Shown here one piece after another: positions 34,221-43,115 of a DNA stretch of 64,000 nt. A model generated the notes under the pieces. It saw only the letters and a program-made list of their open reading frames with translations, made no database searches and was not told the DNA's origin. Positions within the stretch are counted from its first letter, which is position 1; the number at the start of each line of letters is the position of its first letter. The stretch is from positions 2,518,501-2,582,500 of the forward strand of contig NZ_CP069811.1 of the NCBI RefSeq assembly GCF_016894385.1, given 5' to 3'. Both the position numbers and the translations under genes were made by a program. This DNA is from Cupriavidus oxalaticus (GTDB taxonomy: Bacteria; Pseudomonadota; Gammaproteobacteria; Burkholderiales; Burkholderiaceae).

Positions 34221-34703
34221 TCAGGTCTTCTCCGGCATGGCCGACGAATGATGGCTTGTGATCAGCCATTGCGAACCAGTCCAGCGATAGGTGTAGGTAT
34301 AGCGAGCCTTCACCACGGCCCCCGTTCGTGCGAAGGTGAAGGTATAGATGCCGGCATCCACCGCATAATTGCAGCCCAGCTCGATGCTGCGAAAGTCGAT
34401 CTTGCCGGCGGGACGGCTTTGCAGGAATTCCTTGAAATAGTCGAGCTTATCGGCGGGGGTCAGGCGCGGCTTGTTGGATACCGTCGGAAGCAGGATCGAC
34501 CGTTCCGCATAATTGGCCACCACCTTGTTGGGATCGCCGGTCTGCAGTGACTGGTTCCATCGATCAAACAACGCGGCGATTTCCTGCTCTGAGGCCTGCT
34601 TGCAGGATTCGGTGCGGGACGCCTGTGGACTGGCTGGCGCTCCCTGGTTCATGGCGCATCCGGCAAGTACGAAGGCCAGGCAAGCAATGCAGGTCAGCTT
34701 CAT
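34221..34703 (-). CDS. SgcJ/EcaC-type NTF2-like lipoprotein
   Basis: 160 residues from the ATG at 34703. A lipobox LAGC follows a short hydrophobic signal, so it is probably a lipoprotein. The rest has the NTF2-like pattern of the SgcJ/EcaC group: EIAALFDRWNQSLQTGDP, YAERSILLPT, a central ELGCNYAVDAGIY and the last strand YRWTGSQWLITSHHSS. No catalytic function can be assigned. It is convergent with the cytochrome c gene. Confidence 0.8.
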   Translation of the reverse strand: MKLTCIACLAFVLAGCAMNQGAPASPQASRTESCKQASEQEIAALFDRWNQSLQTGDPNKVVANYAERSILLPTVSNKPRLTPADKLDYFKEFLQSRPAGKIDFRSIELGCNYAVDAGIYTFTFARTGAVVKARYTYTYRWTGSQWLITSHHSSAMPEKT

Positions 34704-34801
34704 GGCTAGCTCCCTGGATTTATGGTTAGAGCCAGAATGCACGCAATGCAGTATGGACTATCCCACCGGGGTTAGCCATGTCTGCATCGTGCCGGCGCAG
34801 T

Positions 34802-34849
34802 GGGGATAAAAGCGGGGATAAAAGCGGGGATAACAGCGGGGATAAAAGC
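34802..34849. repeat. Tandem repeat, 12 bp unit (4 copies)
   Basis: GGGGATAAAAGC repeated four times with a single change in the third unit, directly followed by mobile element copy C. Confidence 0.92.
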
Positions 34850-34850
34850 G

Positions 34851-34863
34851 GCGACCAGCCACC
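34851..34863. repeat. 13-bp target duplication, left of element copy C
   Basis: GCGACCAGCCACC here and GCGACAAGCCACC at 34969-34981 differ at one base and flank element copy C. Confidence 0.65.
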
Positions 34864-34968
34864 ACAGTCGTTCCCGCGAAGGCGGGAACCCAGTGACTTC
34901 AAAAGACGCTGGATTCCCGCCTTCGCGGGAATGACGGTGGGGCTTGATACCTTAACTGAACGGCATTA
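34864..34968. mobile_element. IS4-like miniature element, copy C (left end lost)
   Basis: About 105 bp. The right end TTAACTGAACGGCATTA is intact; the left inverted repeat is absent and the body begins directly next to the flanking repeat. The body has the two inverted GC pairs with GCGAAGGCGGGAAC-type sequence. Imperfect 13-bp direct repeats flank it. Confidence 0.72.
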
Positions 34969-34981
34969 GCGACAAGCCACC
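34969..34981. repeat. 13-bp target duplication, right of element copy C
   Basis: See 34851-34863. Confidence 0.65.
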
Positions 34982-35015
34982 CATTTAAGCGTCGCCTTAA
35001 TACAGGCGACCGGTG

Positions 35016-35882
35016 CTAGGCCTGCCCTGCCCCTGTCCGAAGGTCCGTCATGATCTGCTCGGCAAGGAAATCGCAAGGCGGCCGCTTGGACTTCGCGCTT
35101 CGGGCAAGGATCAGCTCGAGCGGCGGCAGGTCGGGCAGCCCATGGGCCTGGCCAAGCACGGTCAGTTGGGGCGGGATCGCGCACCGGGCCAGCGCCGCGA
35201 CGGCCAGGCCAGCCTCGACCATGCTGAGCAAACCCAGCAGGCTCGGGCTCTCGTACGAAGTTCGATGCGCAATCCGTGCGCGATCCAGGCTGCGGATCGC
35301 ATTCTCGCGCGCCACGCTGCCCGGCATGAACACGGCGATGGGCAACGGCCTGTCCTCCCAGACTTGCGGCCCGTTCGTCATGGCGGCCCATGCCATCGGC
35401 TCGTAGCGGATGAAGTCGCCCGACAAGCCCTTCACGCGCGTGCCGCAGACCAGGTCGACGGTGCCGTCCTTGACCAGTGGCGCCAACGCGCTGCTGGGCA
35501 GGCCGACTACCTGGATCTGCACTTTCGGGTACGTCGTCGAGAACTTCTTCAACACCGATGGCAGCAGCGATGATGCGTAGTCGTCGGGCACCCCGATCGC
35601 TACCTTGCCGGTCACCTCCGGCCGTACCACGGCGGCCCAGGCTTCGTCGTGCAGGGCCAGCATCCGCCGGGCGAAGCCCAGCAGCACTTCACCCTCGTGC
35701 GTCAGCACAATGCTGCGCGGACGCCGCACGAACAGGGGCCGCCCCAGCGCTTCCTCAAGTGCCTTGATTTGCATGCTGACAGCGGATTGGGAGCGGTTCA
35801 CCGCCTCGGCGGCCCGCGTCATGTTGCCGGTCTCGGCGACGGCGACTACCGTAGCCAGGACATCGTGGTCGAGCATCTTCAT
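35016..35882 (-). CDS. LysR-family transcriptional regulator
   Basis: 288 residues from the ATG at 35882. An N-terminal winged helix-turn-helix (TGNMTRAAEAVNRSQSAVSM) and a periplasmic-binding-protein-like effector domain from about 90 (KVAIGVPDDYASSLL). It resembles the group of LysR proteins that act on nearby genes in response to small acids. The divergent gene is DUF3422, 150 bp away and a possible target. The target and ligand are unknown. Confidence 0.92.
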   Translation of the reverse strand: MKMLDHDVLATVVAVAETGNMTRAAEAVNRSQSAVSMQIKALEEALGRPLFVRRPRSIVLTHEGEVLLGFARRMLALHDEAWAAVVRPEVTGKVAIGVPDDYASSLLPSVLKKFSTTYPKVQIQVVGLPSSALAPLVKDGTVDLVCGTRVKGLSGDFIRYEPMAWAAMTNGPQVWEDRPLPIAVFMPGSVARENAIRSLDRARIAHRTSYESPSLLGLLSMVEAGLAVAALARCAIPPQLTVLGQAHGLPDLPPLELILARSAKSKRPPCDFLAEQIMTDLRTGAGQA

Positions 35883-36032
35883 GGCTATCAGGAAAACTGA
35901 ATGCACCAATCAACATTATGCGTTTTTCTTCTTGAAAGCGGCGTGCGATATTCGGCAACAGCAAACAAACAACGTGGACCGCAACCTTGCACCACGTCTT
36001 GACCACGGATTTCAGCCATCCGCCCTCCGAGC

Positions 36033-37346
36033 ATGGACAACCAAGCCACTTCGCTACTTGTCGACCACCCGCTGCGCGCCTCCCTGGTCGCTGAATTGCA
36101 CGCCCGCCCGTTTCTTCGGCTCAGCCGCAGCGTGTCACTGACCCACTACGCGATCTATTCGGATGAGGATCCTGCGATCCACGAACATCTCGTCCGCACC
36201 TTGTGCGAACAGACCGGCATGGCGCTGCCCACGGACGGGGTCACGCACCACGCCGTACAGTCGCCCTTCGGCTGGCATTTGAAGTGGGAGCGGCACACCG
36301 AGTTCTCCACCTTCACCTTCGTCAGTCCGCGCGACGACACCGATTACTTCAACGACCTCGCCATCGATCGTGTTCCGGCAGATTGGCTGAGCCTGCTGGC
36401 GGGCAAGCGCTTTCATGCGGTCCGGATGGAATTGCTCCGCGGAAATGCCGCAGCCGCCGCGAGCGCTGACTTGCGCCACTGGCTCGACGGGCCGGTTCTC
36501 GTCGGCAGCGATGTCCTGGGCGGCGGCAAGGTCTACTGCGACTGGAATGTGCGGGCCGACGGCTATATGCGCATCCTCGCGATCGACGAGGACTTCCGCG
36601 AGGAACAGGGCGGCAGGCTGCTGCAGCGGCTCTACGAGATCGAGACGTATCGCATGATGGCGTTGCTGGCGCTGCCGGTCGCACGCAGCCTGGGCCGCGA
36701 GCTCGACGACATTCACGGCTCGCTCCAGGAGCTGATGCGGGCCATGGACGCCCGTCGCGCCGGCGAGGACGATGCGGAACTGCTGGACAGGCTCACCGAA
36801 CTGGCCGTGCGCGTGGAATCGCTGTCGGGGCACAGCGGACGCTTCAGCGCGTCGCGCGCCTATGAGCGGATCGTGCTGGCGCGCATCCACGAGCTGCGGG
36901 AACAGCGAATCGAAGGCATGCCCACGATCTCGGAGTTCATGGAGCGACGTTTCGGCCCCGCCATGGAGACGTGCCGCAGCGTCTGGTCACGCCACGAACA
37001 GATCGCGGCACGGGTCGCGCGTGCTGTCGACCTGCTCCGCACCCGCGTCAACCTGACCCAGGAGCGCGATGTCACCCGGCTGCTGGCCGGACTGGAGCGT
37101 ACCGCGCGCAACCAGCTGCATCTGCAGCATGCGGTCGAGGGGCTGTCTGTCGCCGCGATCTCGTACTACGTGCTGTCCATCGCGGCAGCGGGGTTGAAGG
37201 CGCTGCATGTCGTGAAGCTGCCCGTCGATCCCGAACTGGCCGAAGGCCTGCTGATCCTGCCCGTGGTGCTGATCGTGTTCGGCATCATCAAACGCAGCCG
37301 GACCCAGAAATCCCACGATGGCGTTGCCCAGGCAAGCCGCGCCTGA
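36033..37346 (+). CDS. DUF3422 membrane protein
   Basis: 437 residues. The start motif DHPLRASLVAELHARPF and the segment YNDLAIDRVPADWL-like region are typical of DUF3422. The middle is helical with coiled-coil potential (LLAGLERTARNQLHLQHAVEG). Two membrane segments close the protein (AAISYYVLSIAAAGLKAL and LLILPVVLIVFGII) with a basic tail, giving a protein held at the inner membrane with most of its mass in the cytoplasm. Function unknown. Confidence 0.88.
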   Translation: MDNQATSLLVDHPLRASLVAELHARPFLRLSRSVSLTHYAIYSDEDPAIHEHLVRTLCEQTGMALPTDGVTHHAVQSPFGWHLKWERHTEFSTFTFVSPRDDTDYFNDLAIDRVPADWLSLLAGKRFHAVRMELLRGNAAAAASADLRHWLDGPVLVGSDVLGGGKVYCDWNVRADGYMRILAIDEDFREEQGGRLLQRLYEIETYRMMALLALPVARSLGRELDDIHGSLQELMRAMDARRAGEDDAELLDRLTELAVRVESLSGHSGRFSASRAYERIVLARIHELREQRIEGMPTISEFMERRFGPAMETCRSVWSRHEQIAARVARAVDLLRTRVNLTQERDVTRLLAGLERTARNQLHLQHAVEGLSVAAISYYVLSIAAAGLKALHVVKLPVDPELAEGLLILPVVLIVFGIIKRSRTQKSHDGVAQASRA

Positions 37347-37386
37347 AACGTAGTCGACCCGAAGCGCTTATTACCGAGAAATGCAT

Positions 37387-37563
37387 ATGAACGCCACCAC
37401 GAGCATTGACCCGTCCCCCGTATCGTTGTCCGGGGCTACCCGGCAAGCGCCGCAGATCAGGCCGCATCGGGTGAGTCAGCAGAAAACGCCCACGGAAGTG
37501 CTGACGGACAACTCGAACGACCGGCCAGACGTCGCGACGATCGCGATTCTTGGCTACAACTGA
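37387..37563 (+). CDS. Possible small protein (58 residues)
   Basis: A short open frame starting MNATTSIDPSPVSL, without similarity that I recognise, a signal peptide or a strong ribosome site. It lies between the DUF3422 gene and the terminator of norB. It may simply be a chance frame. Confidence 0.25.
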   Translation: MNATTSIDPSPVSLSGATRQAPQIRPHRVSQQKTPTEVLTDNSNDRPDVATIAILGYN

Positions 37564-37566
37564 CGC

Positions 37567-37597
37567 AAAAAAACGCCCGCCCGGAAACCGGGCGGGC
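37567..37597 (-). terminator. norB: Intrinsic terminator of norB
   Basis: A 10-bp stem (GCCCGCCCGG / CCGGGCGGGC) with loop AAA. On the minus strand it is followed by CGTTTTTTT, a T tract, so it ends the norAB transcript about 55 bp after the norB stop. Confidence 0.88.
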
Positions 37598-37653
37598 AAG
37601 TACTGCCTCTCCTTACCTCTTACTGCTTCAATACTGCCGCGTAGCCGCGCGCG

Positions 37654-39942
37654 TCAGCGCGCAGCCGCCTTCAGCCTCACCGCCGCCGCGTCCGCCGCGG
37701 CCGGGGTACGGTTAGCCAGCCCCAGCACCACCTGCCAGGCAAACGACACCGCACCGACGATAAACACCACGTCGCCGAACGTGCGCACCCAGCGCAGCGT
37801 CTGCAGGATCGGCTGCTGCATGAACTCCTCGCTGCGCGAGTACCACGTGCCATGCTCGACGCTGGCCAGGAACTGGATGATGCCGATGGGCAGCAGGCTG
37901 GTGCCGATCATCAGCACCAGGCCGGCGTTCAGGCCCCAGAAAGCCGTCTTCATCAGCGCCGGGCTGAGCCGGTAGGCCGGCCGCACATAGCGCAGCACCA
38001 GCAGCGTGAAGCCAAGCGCCAGGAAGCCGTAGACCCCGAACAGCGCCGCATGCGCATGGACCGGCGTGGTGTTCTGGCCCTGGATGTAGTACAGCGCGAT
38101 CGGCGGGTTGATCATGAAGCCGAATACACCGGCGCCCAGCATGTTCCAGAACGCCACCGCGACAAAGCACATCAGCGGCCACTTCAGGTCTGCCATCCAC
38201 GGCGCGCGCTGCTTCAGGCGCCAGTTCTCCCAGGCCTCATGGCCCAGCACGATCAGCGGCACCACTTCCAGCGCGCTGAACGCGGCGCCGACCGCCATCA
38301 CCGGCGTGGTGGTGCCGGAAAAATACAGGTGGTGGAAGGTGCCCGGGATGCCGCCGAGCATGAACAGCGACGCCGAGGCCAGGCTGGCCGCGGTCGCCAT
38401 CGGGCGCGACACCAGTCCCAGCGTGGCGAAGATAAAGGCCAGCGCGGTGGTGGCGAAGACCTCGAAGAAGCCTTCCACCCACAGGTGCACCACCCACCAG
38501 CGCCAGTACTCCATCACCGTCAGGCTGGTGCGCTCGCCGTAGGCCAGGCCCGCGCCATAGAACAGGCCGATCGCCACCACCGACGAGGTCAGCAGTGCCA
38601 GCAGGTTGCGGTCAGTGCCGCGCGCGCGCAGCGCCGGCAGGATGCCGCGCATCATCAGCCCGAGCCAGATCAGGATGCCGGCGAACTTGCCGATCTGCCA
38701 CAGCCGGCCCAGGTCGACGTATTCATAGCCCTGGTGGCCCAGCCAGAAGTTCAGGTGCGGCGGCAGCTTCTGCGCGATCGCCAGGTAGTTGCCGGCAAAC
38801 GAGCCCACCACCACGACCACCAGCGCCCAGAACAGGACATCGACGCCGAGCCGCTGGAACTTCGGGTCCTTGCCGCCGTTGATCAGCGGCGCCAGGAACA
38901 GGCCCGCGGCCAGGAAGCCGGTGGCGATCCAGAACAGCGCGCTCTGGATATGCCAGGTGCGCACCAGTGCGTACGGGAACCACTGCGAGACGTCGATGCC
39001 GTAGAACTTCTGCCCCTCGACGGTGTAGTGCGCGGTAAAGCCGCCCAGGAACACCTGGAACACGAACAGCGCCACCACCAGGAACAGGTACTTGCCGAGC
39101 GCGCGCTGCGACGGGGTCAGCGCCACCGACAGCAGCGGGTCGCGTGCGGGCGCCTGCGGCGGCGCTTCTTCCTTGCCGCGCAGGAAGGCCCACGCCCACA
39201 CCAGGAAGCCCACGCCGGCCAGCAGCACCACCACACTGATCACCGACCACACCACGTTTTCGCTGGTCGGCTGGTTGCCGATCAGCGGCTCGTGCGGCCA
39301 GTTGTTGGTGTAGGTGGCTTCATGCCCGGGGCGCGCGGTCGAGGCGACCCATGCGGTCCAGAAGAAGAACTGCGTCAGCTGCTGGCGCCGCTCGGCGCTG
39401 GGCAGCGTGTTCTCCTTCATGGCGAAGTGATCGCGCGTGGTGTGCAGTGCCGGCGCGTCGGAGAAGAGCTGGTCGTAGTAGACCGCGGTGTTGGCGATGG
39501 CCTGTGCGCGGCGCTTCGACACGGTCAGCACGTTGGTGGCCGGATCGGTGGCATTGCCGCGGTACTCCGTGCGCAACTGCTCGCGCAGCGCGGCCTGTTC
39601 GGGCGCGGCCAGTTTGTCGTACGGACGGCCGTACGTGTCCTGCGCCGCCAGCTCGAGCCACGCGGTCAGTTCGCGGTGCAGCCAGTCGGCGGTCCAGTCC
39701 GGCGCCTGGTAGGCGCCATGGCCCCAGATCGAGCCGAGCTGCATGCCGCCCACCGACTGCCAGGCGGTCTGGCCGTCCAGGATCTCTTCGCCGGTGAACA
39801 GCGTGCGGCCCTCGGCCGTGACCACCTTGTCCGGTATTGGCGGAGCCTGCCGGTACACCTCGACGCCGTAGTAGCCGAGCAGGGAGAAAGTGACCGCCAG
39901 CACGGCGATCAGCAAGAACCAGAGTCTGCGGTAGGAACCCAT
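37654..39942 (-). CDS. norB: Quinol-dependent nitric oxide reductase (qNor)
   Basis: 762 residues, the length of quinol-oxidising NorB rather than the shorter cytochrome-c-dependent form. It reduces two NO to N2O in the inner membrane using quinol electrons. The N-terminal extension with the quinol domain (FTGEEILDGQTAWQS, GSIWGHGAYQAPDW) is present. Metal ligands are visible: VVHLWVEGFFEV (FeB His and Glu), GTFHHLYF (His pair) and HAHAALFGVYG (haem ligands). It is cotranscribed with norA from the NorR-controlled promoter. Confidence 0.95.
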   Translation of the reverse strand: MGSYRRLWFLLIAVLAVTFSLLGYYGVEVYRQAPPIPDKVVTAEGRTLFTGEEILDGQTAWQSVGGMQLGSIWGHGAYQAPDWTADWLHRELTAWLELAAQDTYGRPYDKLAAPEQAALREQLRTEYRGNATDPATNVLTVSKRRAQAIANTAVYYDQLFSDAPALHTTRDHFAMKENTLPSAERRQQLTQFFFWTAWVASTARPGHEATYTNNWPHEPLIGNQPTSENVVWSVISVVVLLAGVGFLVWAWAFLRGKEEAPPQAPARDPLLSVALTPSQRALGKYLFLVVALFVFQVFLGGFTAHYTVEGQKFYGIDVSQWFPYALVRTWHIQSALFWIATGFLAAGLFLAPLINGGKDPKFQRLGVDVLFWALVVVVVGSFAGNYLAIAQKLPPHLNFWLGHQGYEYVDLGRLWQIGKFAGILIWLGLMMRGILPALRARGTDRNLLALLTSSVVAIGLFYGAGLAYGERTSLTVMEYWRWWVVHLWVEGFFEVFATTALAFIFATLGLVSRPMATAASLASASLFMLGGIPGTFHHLYFSGTTTPVMAVGAAFSALEVVPLIVLGHEAWENWRLKQRAPWMADLKWPLMCFVAVAFWNMLGAGVFGFMINPPIALYYIQGQNTTPVHAHAALFGVYGFLALGFTLLVLRYVRPAYRLSPALMKTAFWGLNAGLVLMIGTSLLPIGIIQFLASVEHGTWYSRSEEFMQQPILQTLRWVRTFGDVVFIVGAVSFAWQVVLGLANRTPAAADAAAVRLKAAAR

Positions 39943-39981
39943 GATGTGAATTCGTTGGGGTTGTGATGGGTGGTGCGCGGT

Positions 39982-40710
39982 TCAGGCGTGGCCCGTGCAG
40001 CCGCAACCGGTGGCGGGCACGGTGGCGGCCACCGTGTCGGTCACGGCGGCGTTCTCGAACAGCACGTTGTTTTCCAGGTGGATGTGCTCCATCAGGTCTT
40101 CGCGCAGCGCGCGCAGGCCCAGGTAAAGCGCGCGCCAGGTATTGCAGGCCGCGCGCGGCAGCGTGATGTCGTTGGTCAGGTCGGCGATCCGCTGCAGCGC
40201 CACGCCGTGGTCGTCGTGCTCCATGCGCAACACCGCGATGGGGCGGCCGGCGGCGGCCTGCAGGCCGCGCGTCAGCATCGGGAACAGCACCTGCTCTTCT
40301 TTCTGCATATGGGTTTCCAGCTCGCCGAGCATGCCGGTCAGGTGGTCGGCCAGGCCGACCGGGCATTCGGGCCGGTCGCCGTGGACCTGCTCGACCCGGC
40401 TTGCGAGCCGGATCAGTTCGGGCAGCTGCTCGCGGTGGCGGGCGTGGAAGCGCGTCAGGATATGGTCGATCAGCGCGGCCGGCGTCGCGGCGTTCCAGTC
40501 CTGTCCGGCAGGTGCGGCGTCGTCGTGCAGGGCATGCAGCCGCGCTTCGATGCTGTCGATGGCAGCGGCATCGAGGCCCTTTTCGAGCGCGGCATCGCGC
40601 AGGGTCTGCTTGCCTCCGCAGCAGAAGTCGAGCGCGTAGTCATGGAAGATGCGCGTCGCGCCGGGAATGCGGCGGGCCAGTTGGCCGAGCGATTGGTCCT
40701 GGTAGGTCAT
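39982..40710 (-). CDS. norA: Di-iron RIC-type NO-response protein (YtfE/ScdA family)
   Basis: 242 residues from the ATG at 40710. The N-terminal ScdA_N part has DYALDFCCGGKQTLRD, and the rest is a hemerythrin-like four-helix bundle with His/Glu iron ligands (FHARHREQLPEL, HMQKEEQVLFP, MEHDDHG, HIHLENNVLF). In C. necator the gene in this place is norA, upstream of norB and NorR-controlled. Its proposed roles are binding NO and repair of iron centres. The C terminus TGCGCTGHA adds two further cysteines. Confidence 0.92.
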   Translation of the reverse strand: MTYQDQSLGQLARRIPGATRIFHDYALDFCCGGKQTLRDAALEKGLDAAAIDSIEARLHALHDDAAPAGQDWNAATPAALIDHILTRFHARHREQLPELIRLASRVEQVHGDRPECPVGLADHLTGMLGELETHMQKEEQVLFPMLTRGLQAAAGRPIAVLRMEHDDHGVALQRIADLTNDITLPRAACNTWRALYLGLRALREDLMEHIHLENNVLFENAAVTDTVAATVPATGCGCTGHA

Positions 40711-40750
40711 GAGGTGCTCCTGTGTGGGAAGTTGCGTCCGCATGACATAA

Positions 40751-40766
40751 CGCGAGGAGCGTGCCT
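40751..40766 (-). promoter_or_regulatory. Sigma-54 promoter of norAB
   Basis: On the minus strand AGGCACGCTCCTCGCG matches the sigma-54 -24/-12 consensus TGGCACG-N4-TTGC at the key GG and GC with correct spacing. It lies about 40 bp before the norA start codon. Confidence 0.85.
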
Positions 40767-40805
40767 GAAAAAAACCATTCCATATCAACGAGTTGCTGTA
40801 CGGAC

Positions 40806-40863
40806 GGTTTTAAATACCCTACACTTCCCGTGGTACTAATTACCGCAGCAGGTATTTTTCACC
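40806..40863. promoter_or_regulatory. Three NorR operators GGT-N7-ACC
   Basis: GGTTTTAAATACC (40806-40818), GGTACTAATTACC (40832-40844) and GGTATTTTTCACC (40851-40863) fit the GGT-N7-ACC NorR consensus known for beta-proteobacteria. They stand 40-100 bp upstream of the sigma-54 promoter on the norA side. The third ends at the base before the norR ATG, so NorR would also repress its own synthesis. Confidence 0.88.
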
Positions 40864-42420
40864 ATGACCGATTCCGCGATCGTTCCCGAGTTGCTGGCCG
40901 ACCTGGTGGCCGACCTGCCCCATGCCGTGCGCCTGCAGCGCCTGGTCAGCGGGCTGCGGGCGCATTTCCGCTGCGGCGCCGTGGCGCTGCTGCGGCTGGA
41001 AGAAGACCACCTGCGCCCGCTGGCGGTGGACGGCCTGGTCGGCGACGCGCTGGGCCGGCGCTTTGCCGTCGGCCTGCATCCGCGCCTGGCGGCAATCCTG
41101 GCGCGGCGCGGCGTGACCTGCTTCCACCACGAAAGCGTGCTGCCCGACCCGTACGACGGCCTGATCGACGAGCACGTGGGCGAGCCGCTGCCGGTGCATG
41201 ACTGCATGGGCACCAGCCTGGAGGTCGAAGGACAGCCATGGGGCGTGCTGACCCTCGATGCGCTCACCGTGGGCACCTTCGACGCCGCCGCGCAGGCCGA
41301 GCTGCAGCGGCTCACCGTGGTGGTCGAGGCGGCGATCCGCACCACCCGGCTCGAGGCCGAGATCCTGGCGCTGCAGGTGGCACGGGGCAAGCCCGTTGCC
41401 GACGAAGGCACGGCCGGCGCCGGCGACATCACCGGCGAAATCGTCGGCCAGAGCACGGCCATCGCCAACCTGCTGCACGAGCTGGAAGTCGTTGCCGATA
41501 CCGAGCTGCCGGTGCTGCTGCTGGGCGAGACCGGGGTCGGCAAGGAGCTGTTCGCGCACCGGCTGCACCGCCAGTCGCGCCGGCGCGCGCAGCCGCTGGT
41601 GCACGTCAACTGCGCGGCGCTGCCCGAGTCCCTGGCCGAGAGCGAGTTGTTCGGCCACGCCCGCGGCGCCTTCTCCGGCGCCACCGGCGAACGCCCGGGG
41701 CGCTTCGAGGCCGCCGACGGCGGCACGCTGTTCCTCGATGAAGTCGGCGAGCTGCCGCTGTCGATCCAGGCCAAGCTGCTGCGCACGCTGCAGAACGGCG
41801 AGATCCAGCGGCTGGGCTCGGACCGGCCGCGCCGCGTCAACGTGCGCGTGATCGCCGCCACCAACCGCAACCTGCGCGAACATGTGCGCGATGGCTCGTT
41901 CCGCGCCGACCTGTACCACCGCCTGTCGGTCTACCCGATCCCGATCCCGCCACTGCGCGAGCGCGGCAACGATGTGCTGCTGCTGGCCGGGCGCTTCCTG
42001 GAACTGAACCGCGCCCGCCTGGGCCTGCGCAGCCTGCGCCTGTCGCCGGCGGCACAGGATGCGCTGCGGCGCTACCGTTGGCCCGGCAACGTGCGCGAGC
42101 TCGAGCACGTGCTCAGCCGCGCCGCGCTGCGCGCGGTCAGCCGCGGCGCCGGCCGCAACGACATCGTCACGCTGGAGACCGAGCTGCTCGACCTGGACGG
42201 ACTCGATGCGGCACCGCCAGCGCTGGCTGAGGCCGCGCGCGCCGCGCTGCCCGCGATCGTCCCCGGCACGAGCCTGCGCGAGGCCGTCGACCAGACCCAG
42301 CGCACCTGCATCGAACAGGCGCTGCACGCCCATGGCGGCAACTGGGCGCAGGCGGCGCGGCAGCTCGGCGTGGACGCCAGCAACCTGCACAAGCTGGCCA
42401 GGCGCCTGGGCTGCAAATGA
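40864..42420 (+). CDS. norR: NorR, NO-responsive sigma-54 activator
   Basis: 518 residues. An N-terminal GAF domain binds NO through a non-haem iron; H112, C114 and D132 ([16 protein letters not shown]) line up with known iron ligands of E. coli NorR. The AAA+ domain has Walker [11 protein letters not shown], the sigma-54-contacting loop as GAFSGA (commonly GAFTGA), Walker [10 protein letters not shown] and the arginine-finger segment. A Fis-type helix-turn-helix ends the protein ([20 protein letters not shown]). It is divergent from norAB and overlaps its own third operator. Confidence 0.96.
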   Translation: MTDSAIVPELLADLVADLPHAVRLQRLVSGLRAHFRCGAVALLRLEEDHLRPLAVDGLVGDALGRRFAVGLHPRLAAILARRGVTCFHHESVLPDPYDGLIDEHVGEPLPVHDCMGTSLEVEGQPWGVLTLDALTVGTFDAAAQAELQRLTVVVEAAIRTTRLEAEILALQVARGKPVADEGTAGAGDITGEIVGQSTAIANLLHELEVVADTELPVLLLGETGVGKELFAHRLHRQSRRRAQPLVHVNCAALPESLAESELFGHARGAFSGATGERPGRFEAADGGTLFLDEVGELPLSIQAKLLRTLQNGEIQRLGSDRPRRVNVRVIAATNRNLREHVRDGSFRADLYHRLSVYPIPIPPLRERGNDVLLLAGRFLELNRARLGLRSLRLSPAAQDALRRYRWPGNVRELEHVLSRAALRAVSRGAGRNDIVTLETELLDLDGLDAAPPALAEAARAALPAIVPGTSLREAVDQTQRTCIEQALHAHGGNWAQAARQLGVDASNLHKLARRLGCK

Positions 42421-42433
42421 AGGGCGCCGGCGG
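42421..42433. repeat. 13-bp target duplication, left of element copy D
   Basis: AGGGCGCCGGCGG begins one base after the norR stop codon and is repeated exactly at 42515-42527. Confidence 0.85.
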
Positions 42434-42514
42434 TAATGCTGTTCAGCTGACCACAGTCGTTCCCGCCTTCGCGGGAAATGACGGTGGGGCTTGATACCTT
42501 AACTGAACGGCATC
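42434..42514. mobile_element. IS4-like miniature element, copy D (short)
   Basis: 81 bp. Left end TAATGCTGTTCAGCTGA, right end TTAACTGAACGGCATC. Only one GC inverted pair is left in the middle, so this is an internally deleted form. Perfect 13-bp direct repeats flank it. It lies immediately downstream of norR, where its hairpin could terminate transcription. Confidence 0.82.
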
Positions 42515-42527
42515 AGGGCGCCGGCGG
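42515..42527. repeat. 13-bp target duplication, right of element copy D
   Basis: Exact second copy of AGGGCGCCGGCGG; see 42421-42433. Confidence 0.85.
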
Positions 42528-42654
42528 CATCCGCGATGGCAAAGGCCGCGTCCTCTGGCTAAGCTAGTCAGACGTCGTTTGCAGTGCAACATGCATGTGT
42601 TGTCCCCAGCACCCTGCGGCCGGCGCAACCTGTGGACCCTAACCGGAGATGCCC

Positions 42655-43089
42655 ATGATGATGACCGCAACGCCAACCTTCTGGCCATTCCCTGCCGTCT
42701 TCACGGCAGGCTTTGCCAGCCTGCAACAGTTCCAGTCCATGCAGGCAGACCTGGCCGACACGTGGCGCCGCATGGCCGAGCTGAACCTGGAATTTGCCCG
42801 CAGCATGGCGGACGAAATACGCTTCGACACCGTGGGCCTGCTGGCGGAACAGGATCCCGAGAGCCTGTACGCGCGCGAGATCGCCAGCGAGTTGCCGCTG
42901 CTGGGCGGGCCGCTGCACTATGCGTCGGCCATGCTGGAACTGCTGGCGCGCGCCCAGCAGAAATGGATCGATGGCTGGGGCCACCTGTTCATGCAGGGAC
43001 CGCTGACGGACTGGACCGCGGGGGCGAAGGCCGTCACCGACATTCCCGCCTGGCTGGTCCGCGAGACACCGCGTCCGCGCGCGAACTGA
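42655..43089 (+). CDS. Phasin-like helical protein
   Basis: 144 residues from the ATG at 42655, chosen because GGAG lies six bases upstream; two more ATG codons follow directly. The sequence is mostly amphipathic helix without signal peptide (FASLQQFQSMQADLADTW, MLELLARAQQKWIDGW). Composition and pattern recall phasins, the small proteins that coat polyhydroxyalkanoate granules, common in Cupriavidus. Similarity is too loose to be sure. A 12-bp tandem repeat overlaps its end. Confidence 0.5.
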   Translation: MMMTATPTFWPFPAVFTAGFASLQQFQSMQADLADTWRRMAELNLEFARSMADEIRFDTVGLLAEQDPESLYAREIASELPLLGGPLHYASAMLELLARAQQKWIDGWGHLFMQGPLTDWTAGAKAVTDIPAWLVRETPRPRAN

Positions 43090-43115
43090 CCCGCGAAATT
43101 ACCCGCGAACTCACC
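43080..43115. repeat. Tandem repeat, 12 bp unit (3 copies)
   Basis: CGCGAACTGACC, CGCGAAATTACC, CGCGAACTCACC. The first unit contains the stop codon of the phasin-like gene, so, as at 22331, the gene's end has been tandemly repeated. Confidence 0.85.

Noticed and set aside
34802..34849. Regular repeats considered as a CRISPR array
   Set aside because: Units are 12 bp and directly joined, with no spacers and no cas genes in the window.
37852..39966. Plus-strand frame of 704 codons opposite norB
   Set aside because: norB is certain by its metal-ligand motifs; the antisense frame is His/Arg/Gln-rich with no membrane or domain pattern.
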